Origin: Flammeovirga yaeyamensis
GTDB lineage: Bacteria > Bacteroidota > Bacteroidia > Cytophagales > Flammeovirgaceae
Assembly: GCF_018736045.1 (NCBI RefSeq)
Contig: NZ_CP076132.1
Location: forward strand, 2,961,501-3,025,500
Reading direction: 5' to 3'
Length of the DNA: 64,000 nucleotides
The notes under the pieces were generated by a model. That model made no database searches. It was not told the DNA's origin and was given only the letters and a program-made list of their open reading frames with translations. Made by a program: the position numbers and the translations under genes. Below are positions 15,613-24,771 of the stretch, one piece after another (positions within the stretch are counted from its first letter, which is position 1; every line of letters starts with the position of its first letter).

Positions 15613-18201
15613 ATGAATAAACTGTTTACTTACTTAATAACATTATCATTATTTTTTGGTCAGTATGCTTTTGGTCAGGAAAGTAATGAAATACCAGCAG
15701 AAAGATTAGCCAAATATAAAAGTGAGGCGAAAGATTTAGTGATGTTTATCGAAAGTACACTGAACGATATTGCTGGAGATGATTATACGAAAAGAGAGAA
15801 AAGCATCATTATTAATGAGACTTACTTAAAATATTTTGAATCGGACAAGACGCAAATAGAAGATGATCTTGACCCGAACAGACAAGTAGTTTCTAATAAA
15901 GATGTACAAGCCTATTTAAAAGATGTTGATTTCTTTTTCGAAGAAGCCAACTTTGAGTTTATCGTTGAAAAAATCGAGCATAGCGTTAATAACGAAGGTA
16001 ATCTGTACTTTACTGTTCAGTTAACTAGAAAATTAGACGCATTAACGGTCATGAATGATACGATTAGCAACTCTGCAGAGAGATTCGTAGAAATCAACTT
16101 AGATCCAGATGCTCAAGAATTAAAAATCGCTTCTATTTATACCACTAAGCTTTCTCAAAAAGAAGATATGGCTTTATGGTGGAACAAACTAGATGATGTT
16201 TGGAGAAATACAGTAGGTGCTGACATCAAATTGGATAATAATATTCCACTATCTGATGTTACTTCAATTATCGACTCGATTATGGTGACTAAAAACGATT
16301 CAACGTTGCCATTAAATGAGAACATCTTCAATCATATAGAACACTTCCTTCAGAAGAAAGAATTAGATATTTCGTTAAACCCAGAGATCGTTACTTTGGC
16401 TCCACTAAGTAAAATGAGAAACTTAGAGGATTTAAATATATCAGGTACTGGTGTAAACGACTTGTCTCCTATCCGAACATTGACCAATCTAAAATCTTTA
16501 AAATGTGAAATGACAGGCATCAACTCCCTTGATCCTCTTGTGTATTGCACTAACCTTAAAGTTTTAATGATTAACGATACACAAATTGAAGATATTACGG
16601 TTGTTGAAAACTTCGATCAGCTAAAAGAGCTTTATATTTTCAATACGAATATCTCTGATTTAACACCACTTACTGACTTAGAAGAATTAAATGTATTATG
16701 GGCAAACGATACTAAAGTTGCCGACATCAAACCGTTAAATTCTACGAAGCAGTTGCGTTCATTAGATATTTCTAATACAGAAGTTACATCAATTGATGCG
16801 TTGTATGGATTAAAAAAGCTGGAGCAACTTAGTATTGACAGAACTTCAATCAATGATTTATCTTCTTTAGCAACTACATCCGCTTTAAAGAATTTATCCG
16901 CAGACCAATCTTCAATTTCTAGCCTTACTCCTTTAAGTAAGCTTCAGAATGTAGAAAGAATCTATTGTGATGGAACACAAATAAATACATCAATCGCTCA
17001 AAGTTATATGCGATCTCACCCAAAAACATTAGTGATTTACGGGTCTGATCAATTAAAAAATTGGTGGGAAAGTTTAAGCGATGTTTGGCAAGACAAATTG
17101 TTAACTACAGCGGGATTAACAACAAGTCCAGAAAAAGAGCAGCTTCAGATTATCGCCAACATTAAAGAAATTGATATTCATAATGTTGGAGGAATTCAAA
17201 ATCTAGATCCTCTTAACTTCTTGATTAACTTGGAAGTATTGAATGCTGCAAATACAAATATCAACTCAATTGATGCTTTAAAAAGCTGTCCTAACATTAG
17301 TAACCTAAATATTAAGGGCACAAATGTCACAGACATTTCGGTATTAGAAAACCATAAGCTTCTTTCTAAATTGAATATCAAAGGCACAAACATTTCTGAT
17401 TTGTCTCCTTTAGAACATGCAGAAAAGCTTTCTAAAATAGATATTTCTAACTCGAAAGTAAGTTCTATTACGCCATTAAAAGGATTAGAATCTTTAAAAG
17501 TGATTGAAGCAGATAATACAACAACTGCTGAAGCTGCCTTCATTAAGTTCGCTGTAGAATCACCTGCAATCGTTGTCTTTAGATCTGCTAAACTTCAATT
17601 GTGGTGGGAAGGATTATCTGATGAATGGAAAGAAGTATTGAGTACTGAAGCTAAAATTGGTAATAAGAATCCGGATAAATTCGAACTTCACCAGATCAAT
17701 ATGATATCAGAAATCAATATCAGTAATCATAAAAGCATCAATGATTTGAAGCCATTACAAATGCTTTTCGATCTTAAAAAGTTGAATATTTCTTACACTC
17801 GTATTACTAATCTTGCCCCTATTTCAGGTATCAATACTTTAGAAGAACTTTCAATTGATAACACTCCTATTTCGGATATCACTGATATTCAAAACTTAAA
17901 AGGATTGAAATCTTTAAATATTTCGAATACACTTGTAGAGAAATTCACTGTTTTAGAAGGCTTTACTCAAATGGAGAAGTTGAAGGTTTCAGGTATCGTA
18001 AAAGTGAAAAACATTTCATATGTAACAAAAATGCCAAATCTTAAGACATTTGAATGTTACAATACCAGTATCAATAACTTAAAGTACTTAGTTGGGTTAA
18101 GTAATTTGAAAACATTGAAGTGTTACAAAACGAAATTGAATCAGAAGAAGGTAGATGCTTTTAAAGCACAAATGCCAAATGTATCCGTAGACTTCTATTA
18201 A
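15613..18201 (+). CDS. Secreted leucine-rich-repeat protein with three WW-type cap modules
   Basis: The start is taken at the ATG directly after a GTG; the product has 862 residues with a signal peptide (to FGQ, about 22). Residues 25-185 form an N-terminal module of unknown type. The rest is internalin-like LRR repeats of about 22 residues (pattern L..L...L...T.I.D..PL). These occur in three blocks. Each block opens with the same short module: LWWNKLDDVW (Trp189-190), NWWESLSDVW (Trp484-485) and LWWEGLSDEW (Trp664-665). LRR arrays bind proteins, so a surface interaction role is likely. No T9SS sorting domain is present at the C-terminus, and the protein has no lipobox. A terminator follows. 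Confidence 0.8.
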   Translation: MNKLFTYLITLSLFFGQYAFGQESNEIPAERLAKYKSEAKDLVMFIESTLNDIAGDDYTKREKSIIINETYLKYFESDKTQIEDDLDPNRQVVSNKDVQAYLKDVDFFFEEANFEFIVEKIEHSVNNEGNLYFTVQLTRKLDALTVMNDTISNSAERFVEINLDPDAQELKIASIYTTKLSQKEDMALWWNKLDDVWRNTVGADIKLDNNIPLSDVTSIIDSIMVTKNDSTLPLNENIFNHIEHFLQKKELDISLNPEIVTLAPLSKMRNLEDLNISGTGVNDLSPIRTLTNLKSLKCEMTGINSLDPLVYCTNLKVLMINDTQIEDITVVENFDQLKELYIFNTNISDLTPLTDLEELNVLWANDTKVADIKPLNSTKQLRSLDISNTEVTSIDALYGLKKLEQLSIDRTSINDLSSLATTSALKNLSADQSSISSLTPLSKLQNVERIYCDGTQINTSIAQSYMRSHPKTLVIYGSDQLKNWWESLSDVWQDKLLTTAGLTTSPEKEQLQIIANIKEIDIHNVGGIQNLDPLNFLINLEVLNAANTNINSIDALKSCPNISNLNIKGTNVTDISVLENHKLLSKLNIKGTNISDLSPLEHAEKLSKIDISNSKVSSITPLKGLESLKVIEADNTTTAEAAFIKFAVESPAIVVFRSAKLQLWWEGLSDEWKEVLSTEAKIGNKNPDKFELHQINMISEINISNHKSINDLKPLQMLFDLKKLNISYTRITNLAPISGINTLEELSIDNTPISDITDIQNLKGLKSLNISNTLVEKFTVLEGFTQMEKLKVSGIVKVKNISYVTKMPNLKTFECYNTSINNLKYLVGLSNLKTLKCYKTKLNQKKVDAFKAQMPNVSVDFY

Positions 18202-18245
18202 TCATTTGATATTAACCTTAGTTCTTAAAAAATAACATTATAATT

Positions 18246-18290
18246 ACACTCTTATGATTACCTTTGTGGGATTATAAGAGTGTTTTTTTG
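18246..18290 (+). terminator. Terminator of the LRR gene, with a -7 box in its loop
   Basis: A 10-bp stem (ACACTCTTAT / ATAAGAGTGT) is followed by seven T. Its loop contains TACCTTTG (18259-18266), a perfect TAnnTTTG box suitably placed for the gene starting at 18293. Confidence 0.75.
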
Positions 18291-18292
18291 AT

Positions 18293-18805
18293 ATGGATAA
18301 AATTCAAAAGTTTACAAAAGATGAAGTGTCAACACTTCAGGCCTTAGCAGGAGTCGCAATCAACGATGTGATCTATCATATCTGGAGTAACACCTCTAAC
18401 GAGCAAGAGGAATTCCAATGTCTAGATTGGCTGGAATTGCGTTTTGATGATAAAACAAGGCTTACTTTTACTGCCGGTGAAGAAAGTGATGGAATCAAGA
18501 TTGTCTCTTTCGACCCTGTAGAGGAGCGTAAAAAACTATTAGAACAATTTGATGGTAAAATCGACATCAAAAGTTTTAGAGTAGTACGAATGGAAATTTG
18601 GGCTGAAATTCTGAATCAAAAAATCTCTAACGTTAAGCTGACAAAAATTAAGGAAGACTTCTACCCTAATGATGAGATGATTTTAGTATTTGAAAACGAA
18701 AATCAAATAAAAATCTGCATCTCTCATGAAGATGGATTGGTCGTTGAAGAATTTGAAGATGAACCTCCTGTAATCAATTCATTAGACGATTACCCAGAAG
18801 AATAA
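18293..18805 (+). CDS. Cytoplasmic protein of unknown function
   Basis: The 170-residue product has no signal peptide or membrane segment and is strongly acidic at the end (EEFEDEPPVINSLDDYPEE). It looks like a mixed alpha/beta fold, with strands WLELRFDDKTRLTFTAG and DEMILVFENENQIKICIS. I do not recognise the family. Its promoter probably overlaps the terminator of the LRR gene, giving a short leader of about 20 bases. It has its own terminator, so it is transcribed alone. Confidence 0.6.
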   Translation: MDKIQKFTKDEVSTLQALAGVAINDVIYHIWSNTSNEQEEFQCLDWLELRFDDKTRLTFTAGEESDGIKIVSFDPVEERKKLLEQFDGKIDIKSFRVVRMEIWAEILNQKISNVKLTKIKEDFYPNDEMILVFENENQIKICISHEDGLVVEEFEDEPPVINSLDDYPEE

Positions 18806-18813
18806 AAATATAT

Positions 18814-18842
18814 AGCTATCCAAAAATTGGGTAGCTTTTTTT
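18814..18842 (+). terminator. Terminator of the gene at 18293
   Basis: An 8-bp stem (AGCTATCC / GGGTAGCT, one G-T pair) with a 7-base loop is followed by a T run. Confidence 0.75.
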
Positions 18843-19053
18843 ATTTCCTTACGTAAGTATATTTTTTCATCAAAATAAACTTTTTTGATTGAAATAGCAT
18901 TATGTATGTAGAACAACCACAAACCCTTACAGTAGAACACCCCCAAAATGAAGATTAGATTAGAAGCTATTTCTTAAAATAATTTAAAACAATCCGTCAA
19001 ATTCAGATCATTTTATTTTATCTTTAAGATAAGCTTTTAAACTATTCTACACT

Positions 19054-20124
19054 GTGAAGAATTACACTCCCTATTTTATATTTATTTTTTTCTTAGTAGG
19101 TTTTGCCGCAAATGCACAAAAGAAAACCTACTATCACGATTCTACTTATTACAAATCTTATAATGATTATCTTCATTTAAGACTATACACAGTCTACAAA
19201 TTCAATAATCTTATAGTAAACGCTCAGAATCCTGAAAGTGAACATCAACAATTAGTCTATGCCCCAAATGGTAATTTAAACTTAGGTTTTGGCTTCAATT
19301 ATAAAGGACTTGGTATTAATTTCGGATTCAACTTCCCCTTCATTAATAATGATAATGGTACATTAGGAGAAACTAAAAAGCTTGACATGAGATCCTATAT
19401 GTATGGTAGACGTTATGCCATAGATTTTGGTTTACAATTCTACAAAGGTTTCTTTCTTAGAGAGTACAATGATATTAACCCTCCTGGAACTCCTAACCCC
19501 CCTTCAGAAATACGTGGTGACATGAGAGTCAATACTTTGGGCATTACCGCTTTCAAAATTCAGAACTACGAAAAATTTTCATTCCGAGCTGCTTTTGCAC
19601 AAACAGAGGTTCAAAAAAAATCTGCTGGTAGTTTAATTTATGGTCCTTATATTAATTTACTCTCGGTAAAAGCTGATTCTTCTTTGGTACCAGAACATAT
19701 CCGAGATAAATTCCATTTAAAATCCAATGTAATAGAAGGGAATTATGGTAGCATGGGACTGATTGGGGGGTATGCTCAGACGTTTGTTTTAGGTCAAAGA
19801 CTATTTCTTACCGGGGCTGCTGCTGTTGGGTATGGAATTACCTATGGTAATTATCAATATGCTACTGATAAAGGGAATGTGAATGATACAGCATGGCAAG
19901 GTGGAGCTAAATTAAATGGAAAGCTTTCCTTTGGTTATAATCATGGTAGAACCTATGTAGGTACCTCCTATGTAATAGAAAGCTATAATATTACCACTTC
20001 ATCGGATACAATAGCTCTTTATTGGATGGGGCAATTTAGATTTAATATTGTTCAGCGTTTTAATTGGGATGTTAAGTTTTTGGATTGGATTCTAGAGAAG
20101 AAACGTAATGTAACTGGCGGATAA
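19054..20124 (+). CDS. DUF4421 family outer-membrane protein
   Basis: The 356-residue protein starts at a GTG (no ATG fits the signal peptide, which ends AANAQ near residue 22). Features of DUF4421 are the mature N-terminal DSTYYKSYNDYLHLRLY segment, the NLNLGFGFNYKGLGINFGF hairpin and alternating aromatic beta strands to the C-terminus (MGQFRFNIVQRFNWDVKF). This suggests an outer-membrane beta barrel. The role of the family is unknown. It stands alone with a strong terminator and is convergent with malQ. Confidence 0.8.
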   Translation: MKNYTPYFIFIFFLVGFAANAQKKTYYHDSTYYKSYNDYLHLRLYTVYKFNNLIVNAQNPESEHQQLVYAPNGNLNLGFGFNYKGLGINFGFNFPFINNDNGTLGETKKLDMRSYMYGRRYAIDFGLQFYKGFFLREYNDINPPGTPNPPSEIRGDMRVNTLGITAFKIQNYEKFSFRAAFAQTEVQKKSAGSLIYGPYINLLSVKADSSLVPEHIRDKFHLKSNVIEGNYGSMGLIGGYAQTFVLGQRLFLTGAAAVGYGITYGNYQYATDKGNVNDTAWQGGAKLNGKLSFGYNHGRTYVGTSYVIESYNITTSSDTIALYWMGQFRFNIVQRFNWDVKFLDWILEKKRNVTGG

Positions 20125-20153
20125 GCTTGATAAAAAGCACTAATATGATATAC

Positions 20154-20199
20154 AAAAACAGCTTTACTTTTGATATAACATCAAGTAAAGCTGTTTTTT
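20154..20199 (+). terminator. Terminator of the DUF4421 gene
   Basis: A long stem (AAAACAGCTTTACTT and its complement, about 15 bp) ends in six T. A/T-rich arms on both sides may also serve malQ on the opposite strand. Confidence 0.8.
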
Positions 20200-20212
20200 A
20201 ATGTGCTCCGCG

Positions 20213-20233
20213 GGACGTTTCAGTGAAACGTCC
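20213..20233. repeat. Extragenic palindrome (REP-like)
   Basis: GGACGTTTCA-G-TGAAACGTCC is a 10-bp perfect inverted repeat around one base, and more GC-rich than its surroundings. It has no T run, so it is not a terminator. It resembles in style the palindromes at 59.0-59.1 kb. Confidence 0.55.
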
Positions 20234-20302
20234 GTACAGAACTATCATTGATATAATATTTTAAAAGTATGAGGCTTCTTAAATATTACTTATTATCTAA
20301 TA

Positions 20303-23041
20303 CTAGTAAGCAGTATTTCTACCAGAAGCAGTTACTAAACCTTTCAGCTTATTGTTGAAGCTTTTTAGTTTCACTAACTCCTCGCAGCTTAAGTGCATTC
20401 TATATCTCCAGTAATGGTGCTTAATTGCAGGTACGTTAATACGCTCTGCTTCTGCATCATCTCTTCTTACTTCACCATCAATAGCAAGTAAATCTTGAAG
20501 AGGGAAAATACACCAAATAGAATCAGCATATAAATGTTGCTGTAATACTTGCTCAGCAATCCAAGGCTCACAATCTTCTGGAGCCTCTCCCCAATTACCT
20601 AAGATTTCATTGTAGAAACGCTGTGTATCACCTCTATCTTCTTTCCACCAACCTCTTACAGTTGACATATCGTGACTTGATGGTGATGCTACTGAATCGT
20701 AAGGGTAATTTCCTGGGTGACCAAATGAAATTGATGGATCTTTCGGCATTCTTTGAATCTCTAAAGATAAGATCTCTAATTCCTTCATTACACCAGGAAC
20801 ACAATCAGGTACCATACCTAAATCCTCACCACAAATCAACATGTTAGTAGCTTCTTTGATCGCTGGAAGTTTTTCCATTGCTTGTGCAGCCCAAAGTTCT
20901 TCCTGACGTTTGAAGAAGTAATCTACATACAATTCGTAGAAGTGATATTGTTGTGCAGGAGTCAGTTCAGCAAATGTCCTTGACTTGTCCATAGTTACTC
21001 TTGGTGCGTAATGCATACCATCTTCGTAACCTAAAGCAGGAATCAATAACACTTCGTTATGAAGGCTATACAAACCATCTCTTACTCTTTCTAAACGCTC
21101 TTTATCAGCTCCTTTTTTGGCCATTAAGCCATCAAAGTGTTTTTGTAACTTCAATTGAGAATCGAATGCTGCTTTGAAATTGTAAGCAGAATCCCATTTA
21201 TGCTCTAAGAACTCACTTCTTACCCAATCTGTATCCTCACCAAACATTTCACCTAAGAAATGCTCTCTAATGTAAGGCTTACAGAATCTGTCGTGGTTGA
21301 ATGATACACCTCTGTTTTCCAACTCATTGATATGAAGTGGAAGTGCAGGTCTGAATTGACCTAATAAACCTTGTACAGAATCGATTGGAATCTCCCAGAT
21401 TCTAAAGAATCCAAGGATATGGTCAATACGGAAAGTTTGGAAATACTGAGAAAGGTGAGTCATACGAGAAGTCCACCACGCATAACCATCTTTTTTCATT
21501 GTATCCCAATCGTAAGTAGGGAATCCCCAGTTTTGACCATTTACAGCAAAGTCATCTGGAGGAGCACCTGCCTGACCATTCATATTATATAAATGAGGAG
21601 CTGTCCAAGCATCTGCCGAGAAACGGTAAATACCAATTGGAATATCTCCTTTAAGAACTACACCTTTAGATTGAGCATATTCAGAGGCCTCTAATAATTG
21701 AGCATGCAAGTGATATTGAACGAATACATAGAAGTTCACATCATCTTTCACTTTTGATTTTGCATCAAATAACTTCGCTACTTTTTTGGCATCGAATTTT
21801 GCAAAATCTTCAAATTTAGAGAAGTCTGGAGTTCTGTATTTATCTCTTAAATAACAGAATGCAGCATATGGCAACAACCATTCTTCTTGCTCTTTAATAA
21901 ATGCTTTAACTTTAGCAGACTTAAAGAATGAAGCTTTCTTCTCTGACCAGATTTCTTTTAAGAAGTCCATTTTTGCATCCATTACTGCTTCATAGTCCAC
22001 AGTGTCTAATGCATTTAATGTTTTCTTTAACTTCTTCAATTTGGTCATCTTCTTCTTGTCCTTAAGATCACCAATAGCTTCCAAGTTTACATACATTGGA
22101 TGTAATGCATACACAGAAACTGAAGCATAAGGATAAGAATCTATCCAAGTATAAGTGGCCATTGTGTCGTTAACAGGAAGGATTTGTACTAAACGCATAC
22201 CTGTTTCAACAGACCAATCTACAAGACCTTTAATATCTAAAAATTCACCAACACCTAATCCGTTTTCTGTTCTAAGTGAGAAAACAGGTAAAGCTACACC
22301 CATACCTTTCCAATTATGCTTATCATAAGTGAAACGGTGATCTGAGAACTTCACTGCGATAGAAGGGTCGTTTTCGTTAATGTCGAACATATGATCGAAA
22401 CCACCTTCTAATTCAGGAGCTGCTTTTTTATCTTTCACATTTACTAAAACATATTTATATTTTAGTTTGTGGTGGGATGCTTTAATAGGAGTTGTAATAG
22501 TCCAAAGTCTACGATCTGCATCGTATTGCATTGGCAACGCTTTTGCGATATCCCATTCTCCTAATTCTTTTGTTGTACCTACTACTTTCACCACATAATC
22601 TTGGTGAATACGAGGAACATTCACTTCAAAAGTATAGTTGGTATCTTTCGATGATTTTCTTGGTGCTTTAACTGTTGGAGCATTTGATTTAAAGATTACA
22701 TCAAATGCAGCTGTATCATAAGCATTTTCAATTTCATGATAAGGATTCCAAGCATCAACTAGAACAACCTTTTTTAATTTTTTATTGATTTCTACTACTC
22801 TTGGAGCACCAGCTTCTTTATAAGTGATTCCGTTTCCTTCATCCACCAATAAATAATTGTACTCAAATGATTTTGCTCTAGATTTTGATAAATCAATTTC
22901 AGCAATCCAAACACCCCCACCTAAGTGAGACATTTTTAAGGCATCAGTTTCTTTTCCTTTTCCCAAGACAGCAATTGAACCGGAAACAGCTAATTGTTGA
23001 CCAAATTGGGTATCATAATGTATTTTGAAAGATACTTTCAT
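20303..23041 (-). CDS. malQ: 4-alpha-glucanotransferase, DPE2-like, with two CBM20 modules
   Basis: This GH77 enzyme transfers glucan chains between maltodextrins. At 912 residues it is far longer than E. coli MalQ and has the layout of plant DPE2 and its bacterial relatives. Two N-terminal starch-binding CBM20 modules (about 1-100 and 135-232; GTTKELGEWD is typical) precede the GH77 barrel. Catalytic residues are visible: nucleophile Asp540 in FRIDHILGF, acid/base Glu739 in ICGEDLG and Asp791 in SSHDMSTVRG, with GDIPIG at 465-470. No signal peptide is present, so it acts on internal glucan or maltose. Upstream are a fair promoter (23121-23151), a hairpin at the presumed mRNA start and a LacI-type inverted repeat, suggesting sugar-responsive control. 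Confidence 0.93.
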   Translation of the reverse strand: MKVSFKIHYDTQFGQQLAVSGSIAVLGKGKETDALKMSHLGGGVWIAEIDLSKSRAKSFEYNYLLVDEGNGITYKEAGAPRVVEINKKLKKVVLVDAWNPYHEIENAYDTAAFDVIFKSNAPTVKAPRKSSKDTNYTFEVNVPRIHQDYVVKVVGTTKELGEWDIAKALPMQYDADRRLWTITTPIKASHHKLKYKYVLVNVKDKKAAPELEGGFDHMFDINENDPSIAVKFSDHRFTYDKHNWKGMGVALPVFSLRTENGLGVGEFLDIKGLVDWSVETGMRLVQILPVNDTMATYTWIDSYPYASVSVYALHPMYVNLEAIGDLKDKKKMTKLKKLKKTLNALDTVDYEAVMDAKMDFLKEIWSEKKASFFKSAKVKAFIKEQEEWLLPYAAFCYLRDKYRTPDFSKFEDFAKFDAKKVAKLFDAKSKVKDDVNFYVFVQYHLHAQLLEASEYAQSKGVVLKGDIPIGIYRFSADAWTAPHLYNMNGQAGAPPDDFAVNGQNWGFPTYDWDTMKKDGYAWWTSRMTHLSQYFQTFRIDHILGFFRIWEIPIDSVQGLLGQFRPALPLHINELENRGVSFNHDRFCKPYIREHFLGEMFGEDTDWVRSEFLEHKWDSAYNFKAAFDSQLKLQKHFDGLMAKKGADKERLERVRDGLYSLHNEVLLIPALGYEDGMHYAPRVTMDKSRTFAELTPAQQYHFYELYVDYFFKRQEELWAAQAMEKLPAIKEATNMLICGEDLGMVPDCVPGVMKELEILSLEIQRMPKDPSISFGHPGNYPYDSVASPSSHDMSTVRGWWKEDRGDTQRFYNEILGNWGEAPEDCEPWIAEQVLQQHLYADSIWCIFPLQDLLAIDGEVRRDDAEAERINVPAIKHHYWRYRMHLSCEELVKLKSFNNKLKGLVTASGRNTAY

Positions 23042-23091
23042 CGAAGATAATGTTTTATATATTCTTTAGATCGGTCCTTGTATTTAAATCA

Positions 23092-23113
23092 AAAAAGGTA
23101 CAGTCACCTTTTT
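23092..23113. other. Hairpin in the malQ leader
   Basis: AAAAAGGT-ACAGTC-ACCTTTTT is an 8-bp perfect stem with a 6-base loop, ending in T runs on both strands. It lies about 50 bases before the malQ start and coincides with the predicted mRNA 5' end. It could stabilise the leader or act as an attenuator. Confidence 0.5.
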
Positions 23114-23120
23114 CGCATAG

Positions 23121-23151
23121 CTAAAATAACATATTGTTTTAGGTTTATAAA
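23121..23151 (-). promoter_or_regulatory. malQ promoter
   Basis: On the minus strand, TTTA (-33-like, 23151-23148), a 19-base spacer and TATTTTAG (-7-like, 23128-23121) fit the Bacteroidota pattern with one mismatch in each box. Confidence 0.5.
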
Positions 23152-23185
23152 GCACATTATTAAGGTATTTTTATATTTTTTTTTT

Positions 23186-23197
23186 GCAACGGTTTGC
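23186..23197. promoter_or_regulatory. Candidate LacI-family operator upstream of malQ
   Basis: GCAA-CGGT-TTGC is an inverted repeat with the half-site sequence and 4-base spacing of LacI/GalR operators. It lies about 35 bases upstream of the predicted malQ promoter. The binding protein is not in the window. Confidence 0.35.
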
Positions 23198-23463
23198 GTT
23201 ACGGGATGCATGATTAAAATCACCAAATAATATCTGTAAAAAATACTCTTTTTCTAAATTATGATTGAATAGAAACGTTTAGGATTATCTATTGAAAAGA
23301 ATTTAGTATTCTAATAAAACCATCTTCATATCGAAATAACTATCACATTTACCCATTAAATTTCTCTGTAGATACATATTTTAATAAAAAGTTTAAATGT
23401 TATTGTAAGGAAATCTATTTATCTAAGACCAATTAATATTAAAAATCAACTTATCTTTTTATT

Positions 23464-24156
23464 ATGAAAATTAAATTAGTTCTCTTATTCATCGCTTTAT
23501 TCTCTTTAAAAGTAATTGCTCAAGAAAGCGACAATGAAACATTACCATCAAAATATGTATACTTGGATGGGTCAGTTCAAGTAGGAACAGATTTTATCGG
23601 TTCTTTGGCCTATGGTCATTCTTGGGGTTTAGGACAAAAGAAAAAATTTGTCATTGGTACGGGATTAAGATTTTCTGTTTTCCAAGGGTATAGCAATCAA
23701 TCCAAAGACTTTTTCTCTGCTCCACCAGAGTATTATGGAAAAGAAGAAAAACAAGACACATTAAGCATTGTCTCTCCAAATCAAATGAATATTGCACTTT
23801 ATATTTCTTTGAGTTACAGAATTAAAAGCAAATTTGAAGTGGGGATGAATATCGATGCTGTTGGTTATACTTTTGGTAGAGATCAAAATGCATTTTATAC
23901 AGGTAACGGATCCACTCAAGCTACCACCGCTATATCTAATGGACCTTCTTTATTATTAGTTGCCGCCAACGATTATGGTATGTTAAGTTCTGAATTTTAC
24001 GTACAATATCATATCAATACCAAGTGGTCTGCAAGACTCGGATTTGCACATACATTTACTGAATATTCAACACCAACAGAATTACAACCTGGTAATAAAA
24101 GGTTTAGAGGTGTAAGTGATGGAGTAATGATTGGTGCTCGTTATAACCTTAAATAA
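23464..24156 (+). CDS. Outer-membrane beta-barrel protein of unknown function
   Basis: The 230-residue product has a signal peptide (ends KVIAQ, about 20) and alternating beta strands (YVYLDGSVQVGTDFIGSLAY, MNIALYISLSYRI, SEFYVQYHINTKWSARLGF) ending GVMIGARYNLK, as expected for a small outer-membrane barrel. I do not recognise the family. It is followed after six bases by the yceI-like gene and is probably co-transcribed with it. Confidence 0.65.
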   Translation: MKIKLVLLFIALFSLKVIAQESDNETLPSKYVYLDGSVQVGTDFIGSLAYGHSWGLGQKKKFVIGTGLRFSVFQGYSNQSKDFFSAPPEYYGKEEKQDTLSIVSPNQMNIALYISLSYRIKSKFEVGMNIDAVGYTFGRDQNAFYTGNGSTQATTAISNGPSLLLVAANDYGMLSSEFYVQYHINTKWSARLGFAHTFTEYSTPTELQPGNKRFRGVSDGVMIGARYNLK

Positions 24157-24162
24157 TTGAAC

Positions 24163-24690
24163 ATGCTTAAACGATTATTTTTATTACTTACTGCTTATCT
24201 TTTCTCATTGAGTTTTTCGTATGCTCAAGTGATAGATTCTGGGTTATCTAAAGTAGATTTTGAGATAAGTAACTTTAGGGTGAATACCGTTGAAGGTTTC
24301 TTTAATGGAATGACAGGAGAAATTCAATTTGACGAAAATAATTTATCTGAATCCAAATTCAACGTTTGTATATCCTCATCAACAGTAAATACTGACAATG
24401 AGAAAAGAGACACACATTTAAAAAATGAAGATTTCTTTGAGATTGAAAAATATCCTGAGATTTGTTTTGTCTCCAATGAAATCAAAAAAAATGGTGATAA
24501 ATACATTACCATTGGTCAGTTAACCATGCATGGAGTTACCAAAGAAGTGAAGATCACCTTTACTAAAAATGGAAACACTTTTAATGGTGATTTAAAAATC
24601 AAAAGATTAGATTTTGATGTAGGAAAAGATACTGGAACCTTTACCGTTGGTAATGAAGTAAGTCTTCACATCAAATGTGTATTGAATTAG
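24163..24690 (+). CDS. YceI family periplasmic protein
   Basis: With the ATG at 24163 (preferred over a TTG two codons earlier) the product is 175 residues with a signal peptide ending SYAQ. The body matches YceI: DSGLSKVDFEISNFRVNT at the start, then the pattern NEKRDTHLKNEDFFEIEKYP, and GQLTMHGVTKEVKITF. YceI proteins are lipocalin-like barrels that bind isoprenoid-type lipids in the periplasm; the ligand here is unknown. It is linked to the small barrel gene upstream, and a strong terminator follows. Confidence 0.88.
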   Translation: MLKRLFLLLTAYLFSLSFSYAQVIDSGLSKVDFEISNFRVNTVEGFFNGMTGEIQFDENNLSESKFNVCISSSTVNTDNEKRDTHLKNEDFFEIEKYPEICFVSNEIKKNGDKYITIGQLTMHGVTKEVKITFTKNGNTFNGDLKIKRLDFDVGKDTGTFTVGNEVSLHIKCVLN

Positions 24691-24714
24691 AATCAGATCA
24701 ATTAATAAGATAAA

Positions 24715-24750
24715 AAAATGGCTGCCTCTACATTGAGACAGCCATTTTTG
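24715..24750. terminator. Bidirectional terminator, yceI-like gene and T9SS cargo gene
   Basis: A 10-bp stem (AAAATGGCTG / CAGCCATTTT) with an inner CTC/GAG pairing is flanked by A and T runs, serving both convergent genes. Confidence 0.8.
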
Positions 24751-24771
24751 TGATTATATATATGATATAGC

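Larger units (their letters stand above)
23042..23463. other. 422-base divergent region between malQ and an outer-membrane protein gene
   Basis: It holds, from left, a hairpin (23092-23113), the malQ promoter (23121-23151) and a GCAA-N4-TTGC inverted repeat (23186-23197). The right half (23200-23463) is AT-rich, with no ORF or clear promoter box that I can defend. Confidence 0.5.

Noticed and set aside
18848-18857. CTTACGTAAG palindrome before the DUF4421 gene
   Set aside because: Ten bases in AT-rich DNA are easily found by chance, and it is 200 bases from the start codon.
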